A stretch of 64,000 nucleotides of DNA. Origin: an uncultured Tenacibaculum sp. GTDB taxonomy: Bacteria > Bacteroidota > Bacteroidia > Flavobacteriales > Flavobacteriaceae. The notes beneath the pieces were generated by a model. It had not been told where the DNA came from. It made no database searches and was given only the letters and a program-made list of their open reading frames with translations. Both the position numbers and the translations under genes were made by a program. This document shows positions 37,801 to 44,936 of the stretch, piece after piece. Each line of letters starts with the position of its first letter. Positions within the stretch are counted from its first letter, which is position 1. The stretch spans positions 1 through 64,000 of the forward strand of contig CANMIL010000012.1 of NCBI GenBank assembly GCA_947497895.1, in the 5' to 3' direction.

Positions 37801-38285
37801 CTTGGGGAGGATTGTACTGGCAATACTTCGAGGATTTGGATAAAATTACTTCGGCAAAGACACCTTTACAACTTAAGAAAAGAGTCTTCAAAAAGGTTAA
37901 TTCAGATACTGGTAAAAAACTGATAGAAATCGATGATCAGTCGACTTTGAAAGTAGGTGATTTATTAACGATAAGAATTGAACTTCGTTCAGATAGAGAT
38001 ATGGATTTTGTTCATATGAAAGATATGAGAGCAAGTGGTGTTGAGCCTATTAATGTCCTTTCAGAATATAAATGGCAAGACGGTTTAGGTTATTACCAAA
38101 GTACTAAAGATGCCGCAACAAATTTCTTTTTTAGTCGCTTACCTAAAGGAGTGTATGTCTTCGAATATGATGTCAGAGCTAATAACGCAGGTGATTTTAG
38201 CAATGGTATTACAAGTATTCAGAGCATGTACGCACCAGAATTTACAAGTCATTCAAATGGAATTCGAATTTCAATAGAGAAGTAA
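31899..38285 (+). CDS. Alpha-2-macroglobulin-family protein with embedded SusC-like domain
   Basis: A 2128-residue envelope protein, larger than typical bacterial alpha-2-macroglobulins (about 1500-1900). A signal peptide ends near TINAQ. It has an MG2-type segment (FLFTDRSIYRPGQTVYFKG, about 590-608), bait-region macroglobulin domains, an A2M domain (about 1335-1420) and the thioester motif ECSEQ with Cys about 1573 and Gln about 1576. Between MG domains, about 1195-1280, lies a carboxypeptidase-regulatory-like domain ending SLDEVVIAGYASG, closely similar to the N terminus of the SusC at 14824-18033. Family members trap invading proteases or act in surface defence. It is monocistronic, with a strong hairpin after it. 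Confidence 0.93.
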   Translation: MKQMKRLTPILIMICLFSTTINAQDGYKSSWDQVYKFEVDNLPKSALKIVDEIYSKAKKQNNTPQLIKALFYKSKFSLTLEEDAQLKIINQFKEHIASSKFPTQNVLENVLANLYWQYFNQNRWKFYNRTQTNVKVDTNDFRTWDLTTLFHEIHKKFEASLEHSSDLQKIKISEFSDILQMTKDTKSLQPTLFDFLAYNSLEFYKTSETAITKPTYEFKIDDKNYLKNSQSFSKLNLSTQDSFSLQFNALKTYQKLLQFHSRKNNLTALVNYDIERLAFVNKHGTYSDKQELLLEVLEASKKRYTNNEVSGLYAYEIAKIYNELANSYEPEKSETYQFKNKEALAICNVIIKKFPKSLGAKKCEALKNNITKPELNIIAEKHIPISKYSKVLVGYKNISELHFSIHKITLNQIEKLNRIYNTEKQYAFLKKLPKIEEWNSNLKSVGDYQKHTTEIGLPKLSGGYYVVLASPKKEFKENSTFAFTNIQATNIAFILNHQQENNYQVVDRNTGAPLVNAKVNLSNDSRSRHNRPINKNFVTDKNGEFTFTPNRQYYANVTATINYKDDKAVFTGFYINPQHRNANNSNRTYFETFLFTDRSIYRPGQTVYFKGISLEATGENKSIVKAGKIVTISLKDVNYQTIKEIELKTNEFGSFSSSFILPSQGLTGQFVIEASIENRTNNAYISVEEYKRPKFETEFKPITETIKVNDEVKVTGFAKSFAGTSVTDAKVVYRVHRKVIYPRWWYWYKPYFTSHPKEIIQGETTTDESGNFSITFNAIPDDSADKKTLPVFTYEVTADVTDINGETRSATTEVKVGYHTLLADIEIATNIDKLNNEADISFSTKNLNGEKIESTGSIEIFKLNAPEQILRKRPWNAPDYQVISKKEFRTKYPHDAYTNEDNYLNWKKGKKVFSTEFNTANRSEQTIKGLKKWTSGKYIAILTTKDKFGQDVEAKQFFTVSSIKDALPFDQQLISVSSDKKEYKIGDTATITVSSNSEDISLVLLIEKDHELYAKHYVHLNKNQKKFSVPITEEDLGGFGIEWYFVQYNSFQKGQLDIAVPYPKTDLEITTNTFRDKLQPGEKQTWSFTVKGPKKEKVAAELLAGMYDASLDAFKPHQWNFSPLEKPVYRSYNNANAGVSFGNTNFNVKNLDRARPLNYAPNYTKYNWFGLNLNNQQWSQREYVRNLRFQKTKFDKTISGIVEDESGPLIGVNVFIKGTNYGTTTNFDGEFTLNVNKGDILVFSFVGMETIEKAVGKTSRMIVHMEAGTSLDEVVIAGYASGVRANAPRRKMARMAESAMMSADAVEIVADEEEINALGNAPTPSNNDSGDPKKTDFSGVQIRKNLQETAFFYPQLTTDTEGNISFNFTVPEALTKWKLQLLAHNKDLYSATKTLETVTQKELMVTPNAPRFLRHGDKIIISAKVSNLSDKNLAGIAKLILTNPISGKEINLLQNSVQEQSFSVNTNGNTEVSWSLYIPETVDAVQYKIVAKAGDFSDGEQNALPVLSNRILVTETLPMWVRSNESRTFNLDKLKNNTSTSLKNHQLTLEVTSNPAWYAVQSLPYLMEYPHECSEQIFARFYANTLASHIANSNPRIQEVFNQWKSSDALLSNLEKNQELKSLIIQETPWLRDAQSETEQKKRIALLFDLNKLSNEQQSAIRKLQNMQLNDGGFPWFKGGYYPNRYITLHIASGFGHLKKLGVSNFNNVADNLIKKTVRFLDKEIVDIYKDVLKEANKIKERDGEKKYNEYLKKNHLNNFVTQYVYMRSFYDISINSETKKAIAFYTEQTSRFWKDADLYSQGLMALINHRDNQKETAAKILKSLRENSITSEEMGMYWKANQPGWYWYQAPIETQALLIEAFSEIENDTKTIDNLKIWLLKNKQVSQWKTTKATTEAVYALLLQGSDWLSSTELVDVTIGKQLINPEQNPEIKLEAGTGYYKTSWNGESIQKDMGTVTMKSKSETVAWGGLYWQYFEDLDKITSAKTPLQLKKRVFKKVNSDTGKKLIEIDDQSTLKVGDLLTIRIELRSDRDMDFVHMKDMRASGVEPINVLSEYKWQDGLGYYQSTKDAATNFFFSRLPKGVYVFEYDVRANNAGDFSNGITSIQSMYAPEFTSHSNGIRISIEK

Positions 38286-38339
38286 GAAGGCACTCAAAAC
38301 ATTCAGTTGTATTCATTTTTATGGTGTTTATGACCGAAC

Positions 38340-38390
38340 AATATAAAACAAAGGGAGAAGTATTCAATACTTCTCCCTTTGTTTTATATT
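38340..38390. terminator. Long perfect palindrome, terminator of the A2M gene
   Basis: A 25-bp arm (38340-38364) is perfectly complementary to 38366-38390 with a single central base. The T-rich arm follows the GC-richer core in both directions, so it can act as a bidirectional terminator. Confidence 0.85.
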
Positions 38391-38439
38391 AATACACTTA
38401 GATTAATTGTTTATCCTTAAAAAATTCGGTACTAAATGA

Positions 38440-38527
38440 AAGATTTCTCCTTTTAGTCGAAATGACGTTATATAAAAATAAGAGTAAATGGTCATTTCGA
38501 AAGAATGACAATGATTGAGAAATCTAG
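38440..38527. repeat. GTCATTTCGA-type palindromic intergenic repeat
   Basis: AAAGATTTCTCC...TCGAAATGAC (about 38440-38465) is mirrored by GTCATTTCGAAAGAATGAC...GAGAAATCT (about 38491-38523). The same core words make up the tandem array at 39375-39940, so this is a dispersed member of that repeat family. Confidence 0.7.
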
Positions 38528-38685
38528 AATCAATTGAGAAAAACTCAACTAAACAGAAAACTTCTCATCTTTGTTGATTTAAGGAAAAAAAAGAGCTATC
38601 TCACCTTGGCTTACAAGAAATATTAACTACCTAAAACAATTTATTTATTTCACTTTCGTTTAATTCCGTATGAAAAAAAATCATG

Positions 38686-38693
38686 TATTTTTG
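38686..38693 (+). promoter_or_regulatory. Candidate -7 element for the OMP gene at 38744
   Basis: TATTTTTG fits TAnnTTTG and would give a leader of about 45 nt. A second TATTTTTG at 38733-38740 lies 3 nt before the ATG and is less likely. No convincing -33 element. Confidence 0.3.
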
Positions 38694-38743
38694 GCATCAA
38701 TTTTGAAACATATTTTCACTTAAACTATTAAATATTTTTGAAT

Positions 38744-39217
38744 ATGAAAAAACTGTTATTGTTCATCGGTTTTGTAACGTTATCGGTATTTACTGCAAAC
38801 GCTCAAGACATCTCTGAAAATGCCATTGGTATTCGTTTTGGAGAGAACAACGGATTTGGAGGAGAATTATCTTACCAGAGAAAATTAAGCGATAGCAATC
38901 GTTTAGAGGCTAATCTTGGTATTAGAGGAAACAGTTCATATAGCGCTTTTAAAGTTGCTGGTTTATACCAATGGGTTTGGCAACTTGAAGATCGTTTTAA
39001 TTGGTACGTTGGTGCTGGTGGTGGATTAGGAAGTTGGAAAACCAAAGCTACCAACAATTCTGACACATTTATTTTTGGTGCTGGTGTTATCGGGATTGAA
39101 TACAATTTCGATATTCCATTATTAATTTCGTTAGATTTTAGACCTGAGTTCGGATTTAGCGATACCTATGATGGTTTTGAAGCCGATTTTGGATTGGCTT
39201 TCCGTTACCAATTCTAA
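38744..39217 (+). CDS. Small outer-membrane beta-barrel protein
   Basis: A 157-residue protein with a clear signal peptide (MKKLLLFIGFVTLSVFTANAQ) and alternating amphipathic beta strands ending in an aromatic residue (LAFRYQF), as expected for an eight-stranded barrel assembled by BamA. I chose the ATG at 38744; the frame also has a TTG two codons earlier. Function unknown; by eye it resembles the outer-membrane beta-barrel domain proteins common in Flavobacteriaceae. Confidence 0.82.
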   Translation: MKKLLLFIGFVTLSVFTANAQDISENAIGIRFGENNGFGGELSYQRKLSDSNRLEANLGIRGNSSYSAFKVAGLYQWVWQLEDRFNWYVGAGGGLGSWKTKATNNSDTFIFGAGVIGIEYNFDIPLLISLDFRPEFGFSDTYDGFEADFGLAFRYQF

Positions 39218-39283
39218 TACCAAATAAACCTCAAAATGCTACATAAATACTTGTTCATTTTAAAATTCATTTGGTATTAGAAT
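39211..39283. repeat. 15-bp inverted repeat spanning the OMP stop codon
   Basis: ATTCTAATACCAAAT (39211-39225) and its exact reverse complement (39269-39283) are separated by 43 nt. The left arm includes the stop codon of the gene ending at 39217. It could fold as a long-loop hairpin in the mRNA 3' end, or be the ends of a small miniature element. Confidence 0.7.
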
Positions 39284-39298
39284 ATGATAAACATATTT

Positions 39299-39334
39299 TA
39301 AAAAGAGGCTGTCTAAAAAGACAGTCTTTTTCAT
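39299..39334. terminator. Terminator after the OMP gene
   Basis: AAAGAGGCTGTCT and AGACAGTCTTTTT form a stem with a 2-nt GG bulge and an AAAA loop, followed by a T run. Confidence 0.7.
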
Positions 39335-39374
39335 TTATCCGCTTTAATAAAAACAAGGTTTTCCAATTTAATAC

Positions 39375-39940
39375 AGTTATTTCAACTCAAAAGAAAAATC
39401 TCCTCCTGGTTCAGAGTATACCCAAGATTTCTCAGTCGTTGTCACTCATTCGAAATGACTTTACTAAAACAAAACAATTCTAAATCATACGGCACATCCC
39501 CATAGTCATTTCGACCTAAGGGAGAAATCTCCTCCTGATTCAGAGTATACTCAAGATTTCTCGGTCGTTGTCACTTCTTCGAAATGACTTTACTAAAACA
39601 AAACAATTCTAAATCATACGGCACATCCCCATAGTCATTTCGACCTAAGGGAGAAATCTCCTCCTGATTCAGAGTATACTCAAGATTTCTCGGTCGTTGT
39701 CACTTCTTCGAAATGACTTTACTAAAACAAAACAATTCTAAATCATACGGCACATTCCCATGGTCATTTCGACCTAAGGGAGAAATCTCCTCCTGATTAC
39801 AGAGCATACTTAAGATTTCTCAGTCGTTGTCACTCCTTCGAAATGACTTTAATAGGCCAAAACAATTCTAAATCATACGGCACATCCCCATAGTCATTTC
39901 AACTCAAAAGAAAAATCTCTTCCTGATTTGAAAATACTTA
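39375..39940. repeat. Tandem array of 129-bp palindrome-containing units
   Basis: ATCTCCTCCTG-type anchors occur at 39398, 39527, 39656 and 39785, and ATCTCTTCCTG at 39915, giving three periods of 129 nt and one of 130. The middle copies are almost identical; the outer edges diverge (TTTCAACTCAAAAGAAAAATCT at both ends, shown here only as a landmark, 22 nt at about 39380 and 39898). Each unit holds inverted words: GTCATTTCGAC...GAGAAATCT and AGATTTCTC...TCGAAATGAC. There are no unique spacers, so it is not a CRISPR array. No open frame in it looks coding. Confidence 0.9.
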
Positions 39941-40007
39941 TGGCTTCTGGGGCATTACAAATCGTCAGAGAAAATAAAAGCTATTCAACTCTATGATTTT
40001 CTAAAAT

Positions 40008-40045
40008 TTAAAAACCAGCTAAACTAGGTTAACTGGTTTCTTTAT
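40008..40045 (+). terminator. Weak hairpin
   Basis: AAACCAG and CTGGTTT enclose a loop of about 13 nt, followed by TCTTT. It may be a remnant terminator; no gene directly precedes it. Confidence 0.35.
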
Positions 40046-40105
40046 GATAGACTACAAACTGCTAAAAAGCTTAAGTGTATTCAGATTTTGAAAAAGTTGC
40101 TACCA

Positions 40106-40137
40106 CTAAAGAACCCTACAGGCATAGGGTTCTTTAG
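40106..40137. repeat. Perfect 12-bp hairpin without a T tract
   Basis: CTAAAGAACCCT (40106-40117) pairs with AGGGTTCTTTAG (40126-40137), loop ACAGGCAT. No U tract follows, so it is not a standard terminator. The rest of 39941-40404 shows no supportable gene. Confidence 0.55.
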
Positions 40138-40404
40138 GTAACAATATGCACAAATATAACAACTTTATTAACGAGCTAGAAATCAATTAATTAACAATCA
40201 CTTTTACTATCAAAGTATTAATAGACTCGCTATTTCTAGCTGCAACAATGTGATACAATAGTAGTCTGTTTTTTTGATTTACAAAATAGACAACACCCCT
40301 AGTTGTATACTACTCAATATCCCGAAGTTACGTAGGATTTTCACTAATACTAAAAAATGACACGAAGTCGCTAAAACCATCATTACCCCCTCATAAACAA
40401 AACA

Positions 40405-40896
40405 TTAACACCAATCACTACTCACTAAAACTACTGATGTTTCAATTTGTCGATCTGGAACAGACCAATACTTTTTCAATAAGTTATTCTTTTCATTTTT
40501 TGAAACCATTCTAAAATTATGCTTTTCATAAAAAGAAATAGCCCAGGAAGCATCCGACCAAGTACCTATCAAAACTGGAAAATTCGTCATATCAATTAAA
40601 TGGTTTAATAATTTTCCTCCAATTCCTTTTTTTCGTGCTGAAGTACGCACATAAGCATGCCTTATTAATGTTACATCTTCTTTAAATTGAATTCCCATAA
40701 CTCCAAGAATTTTGTTATTTTCAACATAACTCCAGAACTCCACGCCTTCCTCCATCTGAACAGTCAATTCTTCTTTTGACATATAAGGCTCTTTCCAACG
40801 ATCTTTAGGGATAATTCCTTTATAAGCAACAGATGCATCGTTGATTATTTCAAAAATAGTATTGAAGTCTTTTTTGTGATTACTTTTAACAATCAT
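40405..40896 (-). CDS. GNAT-family N-acetyltransferase
   Basis: A 163-residue GNAT-fold protein. The acetyl-CoA-binding motif A is visible in the strand-turn-helix IRHAYVRTSARKKGIGGKLLNHL (core RKKGIGGKLL), followed by the motif B region (WAISFYEKHNFRMVSK). Its substrate (small molecule, antibiotic or protein) cannot be told from sequence. It stands alone on the minus strand. Confidence 0.9.
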   Translation of the reverse strand: MIVKSNHKKDFNTIFEIINDASVAYKGIIPKDRWKEPYMSKEELTVQMEEGVEFWSYVENNKILGVMGIQFKEDVTLIRHAYVRTSARKKGIGGKLLNHLIDMTNFPVLIGTWSDASWAISFYEKHNFRMVSKNEKNNLLKKYWSVPDRQIETSVVLVSSDWC

Positions 40897-40978
40897 AAAC
40901 AGTTAGTTTTAGAAGAATGAAGTTAAAAATTCTTCAAAATTTCCTTCCTAACTAAATGTTAAACCTGAAATATACTTT

Positions 40979-41506
40979 TTAGTTTGTTAAGTAATAAATA
41001 ACATTTAAAAGCTCCATAGAATTCGGAGCTCCTAAATCCAAAGAGGATTCTTGATCAAATGTCATTATACAAAATGAGTTCGCTGGTAAACTTAAACAAG
41101 GTTCATTAGCAGTTGAAGAATAACTTGTACTAAACTCAAGTCCATCAGATTTAATAGTTAAATAAGGAAATCCGTTCACACTAATATTGTTGTTATTAAT
41201 AAGTTTTATTTCAAACTGTAACCTCGAAGTATTGTTTCCTGTATCGGGAGTATATTCAAATTTAATTACTTCATAGGTGAAATTTTCTAGCACTGGTGGA
41301 GAATCTATCTGCTGCGGCTCTTCTATGTCTGGTAAATGACAAGGAACTTCTTGTGTCGTATCATAGCTATACGTTTGTCCATTTACGATATAAAACTGTG
41401 GAATTGTAATGGTTTTAGTACAATCTTCATCTCCGTTTTCTGAGCAATTCACCAACAGAAAACAAATCAGCAATAGCACTAATAGTTGGTCTACCTTATT
41501 TTTCAT
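40979..41506 (-). CDS. Hypothetical lipoprotein (175 aa)
   Basis: Lipoprotein signal with lipobox FLLVNC (Cys 21) followed by an acidic linker. The rest is beta-rich with a Pro-rich stretch and two central cysteines. No known domain is recognised. It is presumably exported to the periplasmic face or the cell surface. It stands alone, without obvious terminator. Confidence 0.65.
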   Translation of the reverse strand: MKNKVDQLLVLLLICFLLVNCSENGDEDCTKTITIPQFYIVNGQTYSYDTTQEVPCHLPDIEEPQQIDSPPVLENFTYEVIKFEYTPDTGNNTSRLQFEIKLINNNNISVNGFPYLTIKSDGLEFSTSYSSTANEPCLSLPANSFCIMTFDQESSLDLGAPNSMELLNVIYYLTN

Positions 41507-42020
41507 GTCTCTTTTATTTTAAATCATCTATTTTAAAACCTTATAAACACCTATCTATAGAATGTTAACCCAAGTGGTTTTTATGAAGTAATAACGAAGT
41601 AAAAATTATATCGAGGAATTTATTTTATGGTAATAAAGACTTCTCGATACAAAATTATTCCTCATTGCATTCTAAATAATTTCACTCAAAGTGACAATCC
41701 TAGGTATAAGTAATCAATACTCTAAAAGATTATTTTAAATACGTCGATTTTCAGGTTATGCGTTTATTTCCTCTTAGCTAAAGTTATAAAAATATCCTTA
41801 GAATTTTAAGTAGCACATTCAATATCAACAAAAAAAGAACCATTAACCGACAATTAAACCATTAATCTATAGATGAACGATGCTCGCAACAATTTCAATA
41901 CAGTCGAACTAAAAAACAAAAAGACAGCCCTAATCTGTTGTAGTTTTACAGTGTAATCAAAACAAAAAATCAAAAAATATTTGTTCCCCTTAAAACATTT
42001 GTTTTCCCCTTAATATTAGC
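41507..42020. other. Gene-poor region
   Basis: No gene is supported here. It contains degenerate traces of the GTCATTTCGA-type repeat (about 41636-41697) and a 27-codon frame at about 41873 that I do not believe. Two TTCCCCTTAA words occur near 41982 and 42004. Confidence 0.4.
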
Positions 42021-42048
42021 AGAGCCCTACTCAGGGCTCTTTCCCTTT
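42021..42048 (+). terminator. Hairpin downstream of the DUF481 gene
   Basis: AGAGCCCT (42021-42028) pairs with AGGGCTCT (42033-42040), loop ACTC. The T-rich tail is on the plus strand; on the minus strand it would close the DUF481 transcript less well. Confidence 0.6.
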
Positions 42049-42088
42049 TTAGGATATAATATTACGTCTTTTGTTTAGCCGTTTTACA

Positions 42089-42847
42089 TTAATACGTTTT
42101 TAAAGTCAATCCGAAAGTTAAGAAACGGTCTTGCTGCTTCTGATCTTTAATGACGATACTCTCATGGGTATGTAAATAATTCACTTTAAAGTTTAAGAAT
42201 TTCCATACAGGAAGTTCGAGACCTAAATCCATACGCCATCTGAAATTATTACTCTTTTCTAAAGAAGGCTGAAAGTAACTCTCATGAGTAAGTACGACTC
42301 TTTTTTTGAATACCGAGTACTTTCCATTAATCCATACCGTTCCTCGAATGGTATTGATATTTTCGTTTGTGTCGTACTCTGAATAATTAAAACCTGTTTT
42401 TGCAAAATTAGTATGTTCGTACTCACTCGTTAAAGAAAGCTTTAACCAATTGTCTTTACCCTGCAAAATTTGATAGGTTACTCCTGCTCCTACCAGATAA
42501 CGAACATCAATTTCTCTTCTGAAGTTCGTACTTGCAATTCCTAAAAGTAAGGGATACAACTTCTTTTCGGGATTTAGATATAAAAAATTTAAACTTAAAA
42601 AGTCTTCATCGGCTTTTTCTTTTCCAAATTCCTGATAAACAAAGGAGTTTTGCGATTTAAAAACCCATTTTTTCCAAGGCTTTACGCTAATATCGGTTTT
42701 AGCTCGAAAAATAAGCGTTTCTACATTTCCATCTTGCCAGAATCCAGTCAATGATAACTTCCCTTTAAACTTTAACGAATCGCTTTCATTCATTTGAGCG
42801 AAAAGCATTAAGGGAGAAAATAGGATAAAGAATAAACTTCTTTTCAT
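42089..42847 (-). CDS. DUF481-family outer membrane protein
   Basis: A 252-residue predicted outer-membrane barrel. The ATG at 42847 gives a signal peptide (MKRSLFFILFSPLMLFAQ); an earlier in-frame ATG at 42880 would add 11 residues in front of it. The body resembles DUF481: GKLSLTGFWQDGNVETLIF at the start, repeated amphipathic strands with Trp and Tyr, and the closing LTFGLTLKTY. Homologues in proteobacteria are salt- or stress-induced YdiY-type proteins; the role here is unknown. Confidence 0.82.
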   Translation of the reverse strand: MKRSLFFILFSPLMLFAQMNESDSLKFKGKLSLTGFWQDGNVETLIFRAKTDISVKPWKKWVFKSQNSFVYQEFGKEKADEDFLSLNFLYLNPEKKLYPLLLGIASTNFRREIDVRYLVGAGVTYQILQGKDNWLKLSLTSEYEHTNFAKTGFNYSEYDTNENINTIRGTVWINGKYSVFKKRVVLTHESYFQPSLEKSNNFRWRMDLGLELPVWKFLNFKVNYLHTHESIVIKDQKQQDRFLTFGLTLKTY

Positions 42848-43494
42848 GATATTTTTTTGCTTGTACGTTCTAAAATTCACTTACTATTAAACTTATACCA
42901 TTTATACGATTTATAAATAAATATTTCACATATTAACAGTTTCTTTTTACATTCTACTGCGTTAAAAAAAGAAACCGTAGCATAGGCTATGCTTTATTTT
43001 TTGCCTTTTATAATAAAAAAATAATTCAATTAATTTATACGAAACTTTTAATTACAAATCGCATTACAATTTAAAATTACCCTAATAAAATATTCTTTTA
43101 CAGTAATTTCAAACACCTGCTGATATTGAAAATTGCTTACGGAAATAACAAAATGTCAATTCGAATGATTTTTAATTATTCACTCGAATTGACATTTGCT
43201 CTATAAACAAACTTCTAATGTATTCACAAAATTAGCGAGGATTATTGATTATCAAAAGAAGAAAAACCTATACAAAAACCATACATACTATTCATTACAT
43301 CTTGATAAACAAGATAGTTTCTTTTTTGAACTGACAACTCGTGATCAATTTTCCGCTTATCGATAGATAAACGAAACTCAAAGAGAAAACCGCTTTACAA
43401 CATCTAAAAAAAAGAAAACCACTGCTGTTATTATGTAAATTTGAGTAACAAACAATCAAAAATATTTAATTCCCCTTTTTACCCAAATTGTGCT
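42848..43494. other. Gene-poor region with a small hairpin
   Basis: No gene is supported. AGCATAGGCTATGCT (about 42977-42991) forms a 6-bp hairpin with a T-rich tail on the plus strand. A TTCCCCTTTTT word at about 43470 recalls those near 41982 and 42004. Confidence 0.4.
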
Positions 43495-43526
43495 AAAAAA
43501 GAGTTCATCAACATGAACTCTTTTTT
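43495..43526. terminator. Terminator
   Basis: A perfect 14-bp stem (43495-43508 with 43513-43526), loop CAAC, ending in six T. It serves the minus-strand gene at 43551. Confidence 0.88.
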
Positions 43527-43550
43527 AATTTTATCCCGACAGTATTAATT

Positions 43551-44033
43551 CTAACTTTCCAATACACGATCGGGACTTGTTACACTGTAGTCTGGCTTAG
43601 TGCTATTATTAGATGGTACAATGAAATCATAATTACACCACCAAATCTTTACAATATTAGGTTTATCACTATTATAATTAACCGTATGTTGCTCTCTTGA
43701 ACTCGAATAGATTTTAAGATAATATGTATCTCCAGATTCATCTGTAAATGCTAAATGAAGATATCCACTAAAAGCTCCTTTTGGCCCTTGAGCATCAACT
43801 GATACTTGGTAAGTGTATATACCAGTAGTTTTAGTCAACAAAATATTGTAGACCTTTGCTTCATCATTTCCAATTACGCAATTACTTACAGGGCTTCCAT
43901 TAACTGTAGCCTCCTGATGTGGTGCCATTCCTATACTCACAGCGCAATTAGGATTCTTCTCGTTTTTACTCTCACCACAATCACCTTTAAAATCAACTGT
44001 AGGATATCCTCCTAAATTTTGTTCTTTACTCAT
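43551..44033 (-). CDS. Hypothetical protein (160 aa)
   Basis: I do not recognise this protein. It starts MSKEQNLGGYPTVDFKGDC with no signal peptide or membrane helix, is Gly/Ser/Asn-rich with a beta-strand pattern (GIYTYQVSVDAQGPKGAFSGYLHLAF), and has four or five Cys. Its composition is that of a secreted protein despite the missing signal, so it may leave the cell by another route or be a cytosolic sensor. A strong terminator lies just beyond its stop codon. Confidence 0.65.
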   Translation of the reverse strand: MSKEQNLGGYPTVDFKGDCGESKNEKNPNCAVSIGMAPHQEATVNGSPVSNCVIGNDEAKVYNILLTKTTGIYTYQVSVDAQGPKGAFSGYLHLAFTDESGDTYYLKIYSSSREQHTVNYNSDKPNIVKIWWCNYDFIVPSNNSTKPDYSVTSPDRVLES

Positions 44034-44390
44034 TTTTCTAAATTTATTTAACTCTTACTCATATGGCTTTTCAGAAATACGCCCTGTTATTTTATGTGGT
44101 ATCTAGACTCCACGTATGCTATCATTTGTAACTATGTAAAAGTTTCAAATGCAATACAAATATCAAGGCTACTATTCAAAAAAAATATTTCATCATATAT
44201 CACAGGATCAAACAATTAGATTTTAAGAAAATCAAAGACATTTTAAACCAGCTATTTTCTCAGTCCAGTAAAGAATATACCCAACAGTAGTCATTGATAT
44301 AATCGCATGACTACCATCACGGACGAGTGCCTATTCCATAAAGCTTAAAAATTATATTCCGTAAATTTTCAGAAAGAAACTGTCTATCTT
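44034..44390. other. Intergenic region
   Basis: No gene or strong structure is seen. GGACGAGTGC near 44321 matches one arm of the palindrome at 45765-45787. Confidence 0.4.
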
Positions 44391-44420
44391 TTTTGAATAA
44401 GCTTAAAAAGACCATATTTG
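44391..44420 (+). promoter_or_regulatory. Candidate promoter of the TonB-like/TPR pair
   Basis: TTTTG (44391-44395), 17-nt spacer, CATATTTG (44413-44420), one mismatch from TAnnTTTG. It ends 4 nt before the ATG at 44425, so its transcript would be essentially leaderless. Confidence 0.4.
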
Positions 44421-44424
44421 CAAT

Positions 44425-44934
44425 ATGCAAAAGAAAATAAACATCATTTTAGGGGTAAGTTTTAGTCTATTTGTAATTCTCATTTTGTGGTTGTATTACT
44501 TAGTTAGTCATAACATAGGAGAAATTACCTACAACAAAGAAACAGATACCTCTAATTTTAAAATCTGTAATAAAGAAACGGTGTTCCAGTACTACTCTGT
44601 CGGAACCTCGTATACTGGTGGACGAAAGAATATAAAAAAAGAATTAACTGAGCTCCTTTCAGAGAGTAAACCACACTTTAAAACATATAATGGGTATATT
44701 ACTTTTCGTTTTATTGTTAATTGCAAAGGTGAAATTGACTTCATAAGAATAAAAGAAGTTAATAAAGATTACCAAAAAGTATCCTTTCCAGATAAAGAGG
44801 TGCTTAAATTAAAAAAAGCCATTTTACAACTGAAAAACTGGCAAGCGGGCACCTTAAAAAACGGAAAGTCTGTGGATAGCTACTATCAAATTAATTTTAA
44901 AATTAAAAATGGTATAATTCAAGAAATATTTTAG
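44425..44934 (+). CDS. TonB C-terminal-like membrane protein
   Basis: A 169-residue protein with one N-terminal membrane helix (about 6-28) and a periplasmic domain that resembles the TonB C-terminal fold (GYITFRFIVNCKGEIDFIRI, then ILQLKNWQAGTLKNGKSVDSYYQINFKI). It lacks the Pro-rich spacer of true TonB, so it may be a short energy-transducer relative. It lies 2 nt before the TPR gene, with which it must be cotranscribed. Confidence 0.75.
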   Translation: MQKKINIILGVSFSLFVILILWLYYLVSHNIGEITYNKETDTSNFKICNKETVFQYYSVGTSYTGGRKNIKKELTELLSESKPHFKTYNGYITFRFIVNCKGEIDFIRIKEVNKDYQKVSFPDKEVLKLKKAILQLKNWQAGTLKNGKSVDSYYQINFKIKNGIIQEIF

Positions 44935-44936
44935 CT

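Noticed and set aside
39271..39483. 70-codon open frame entering the tandem array
   Set aside because: It runs from the inverted repeat through a terminator into repeat DNA, with no coding character.
39375..39940. CRISPR-like repetitive array
   Set aside because: Units are 129 bp and nearly identical along their whole length, with no unique spacers and no cas genes.
41873..41956. 27-codon frame with a Cys-Cys end, possible peptide precursor
   Set aside because: Overlaps degenerate repeat DNA; no leader-like features, promoter or modification genes nearby.
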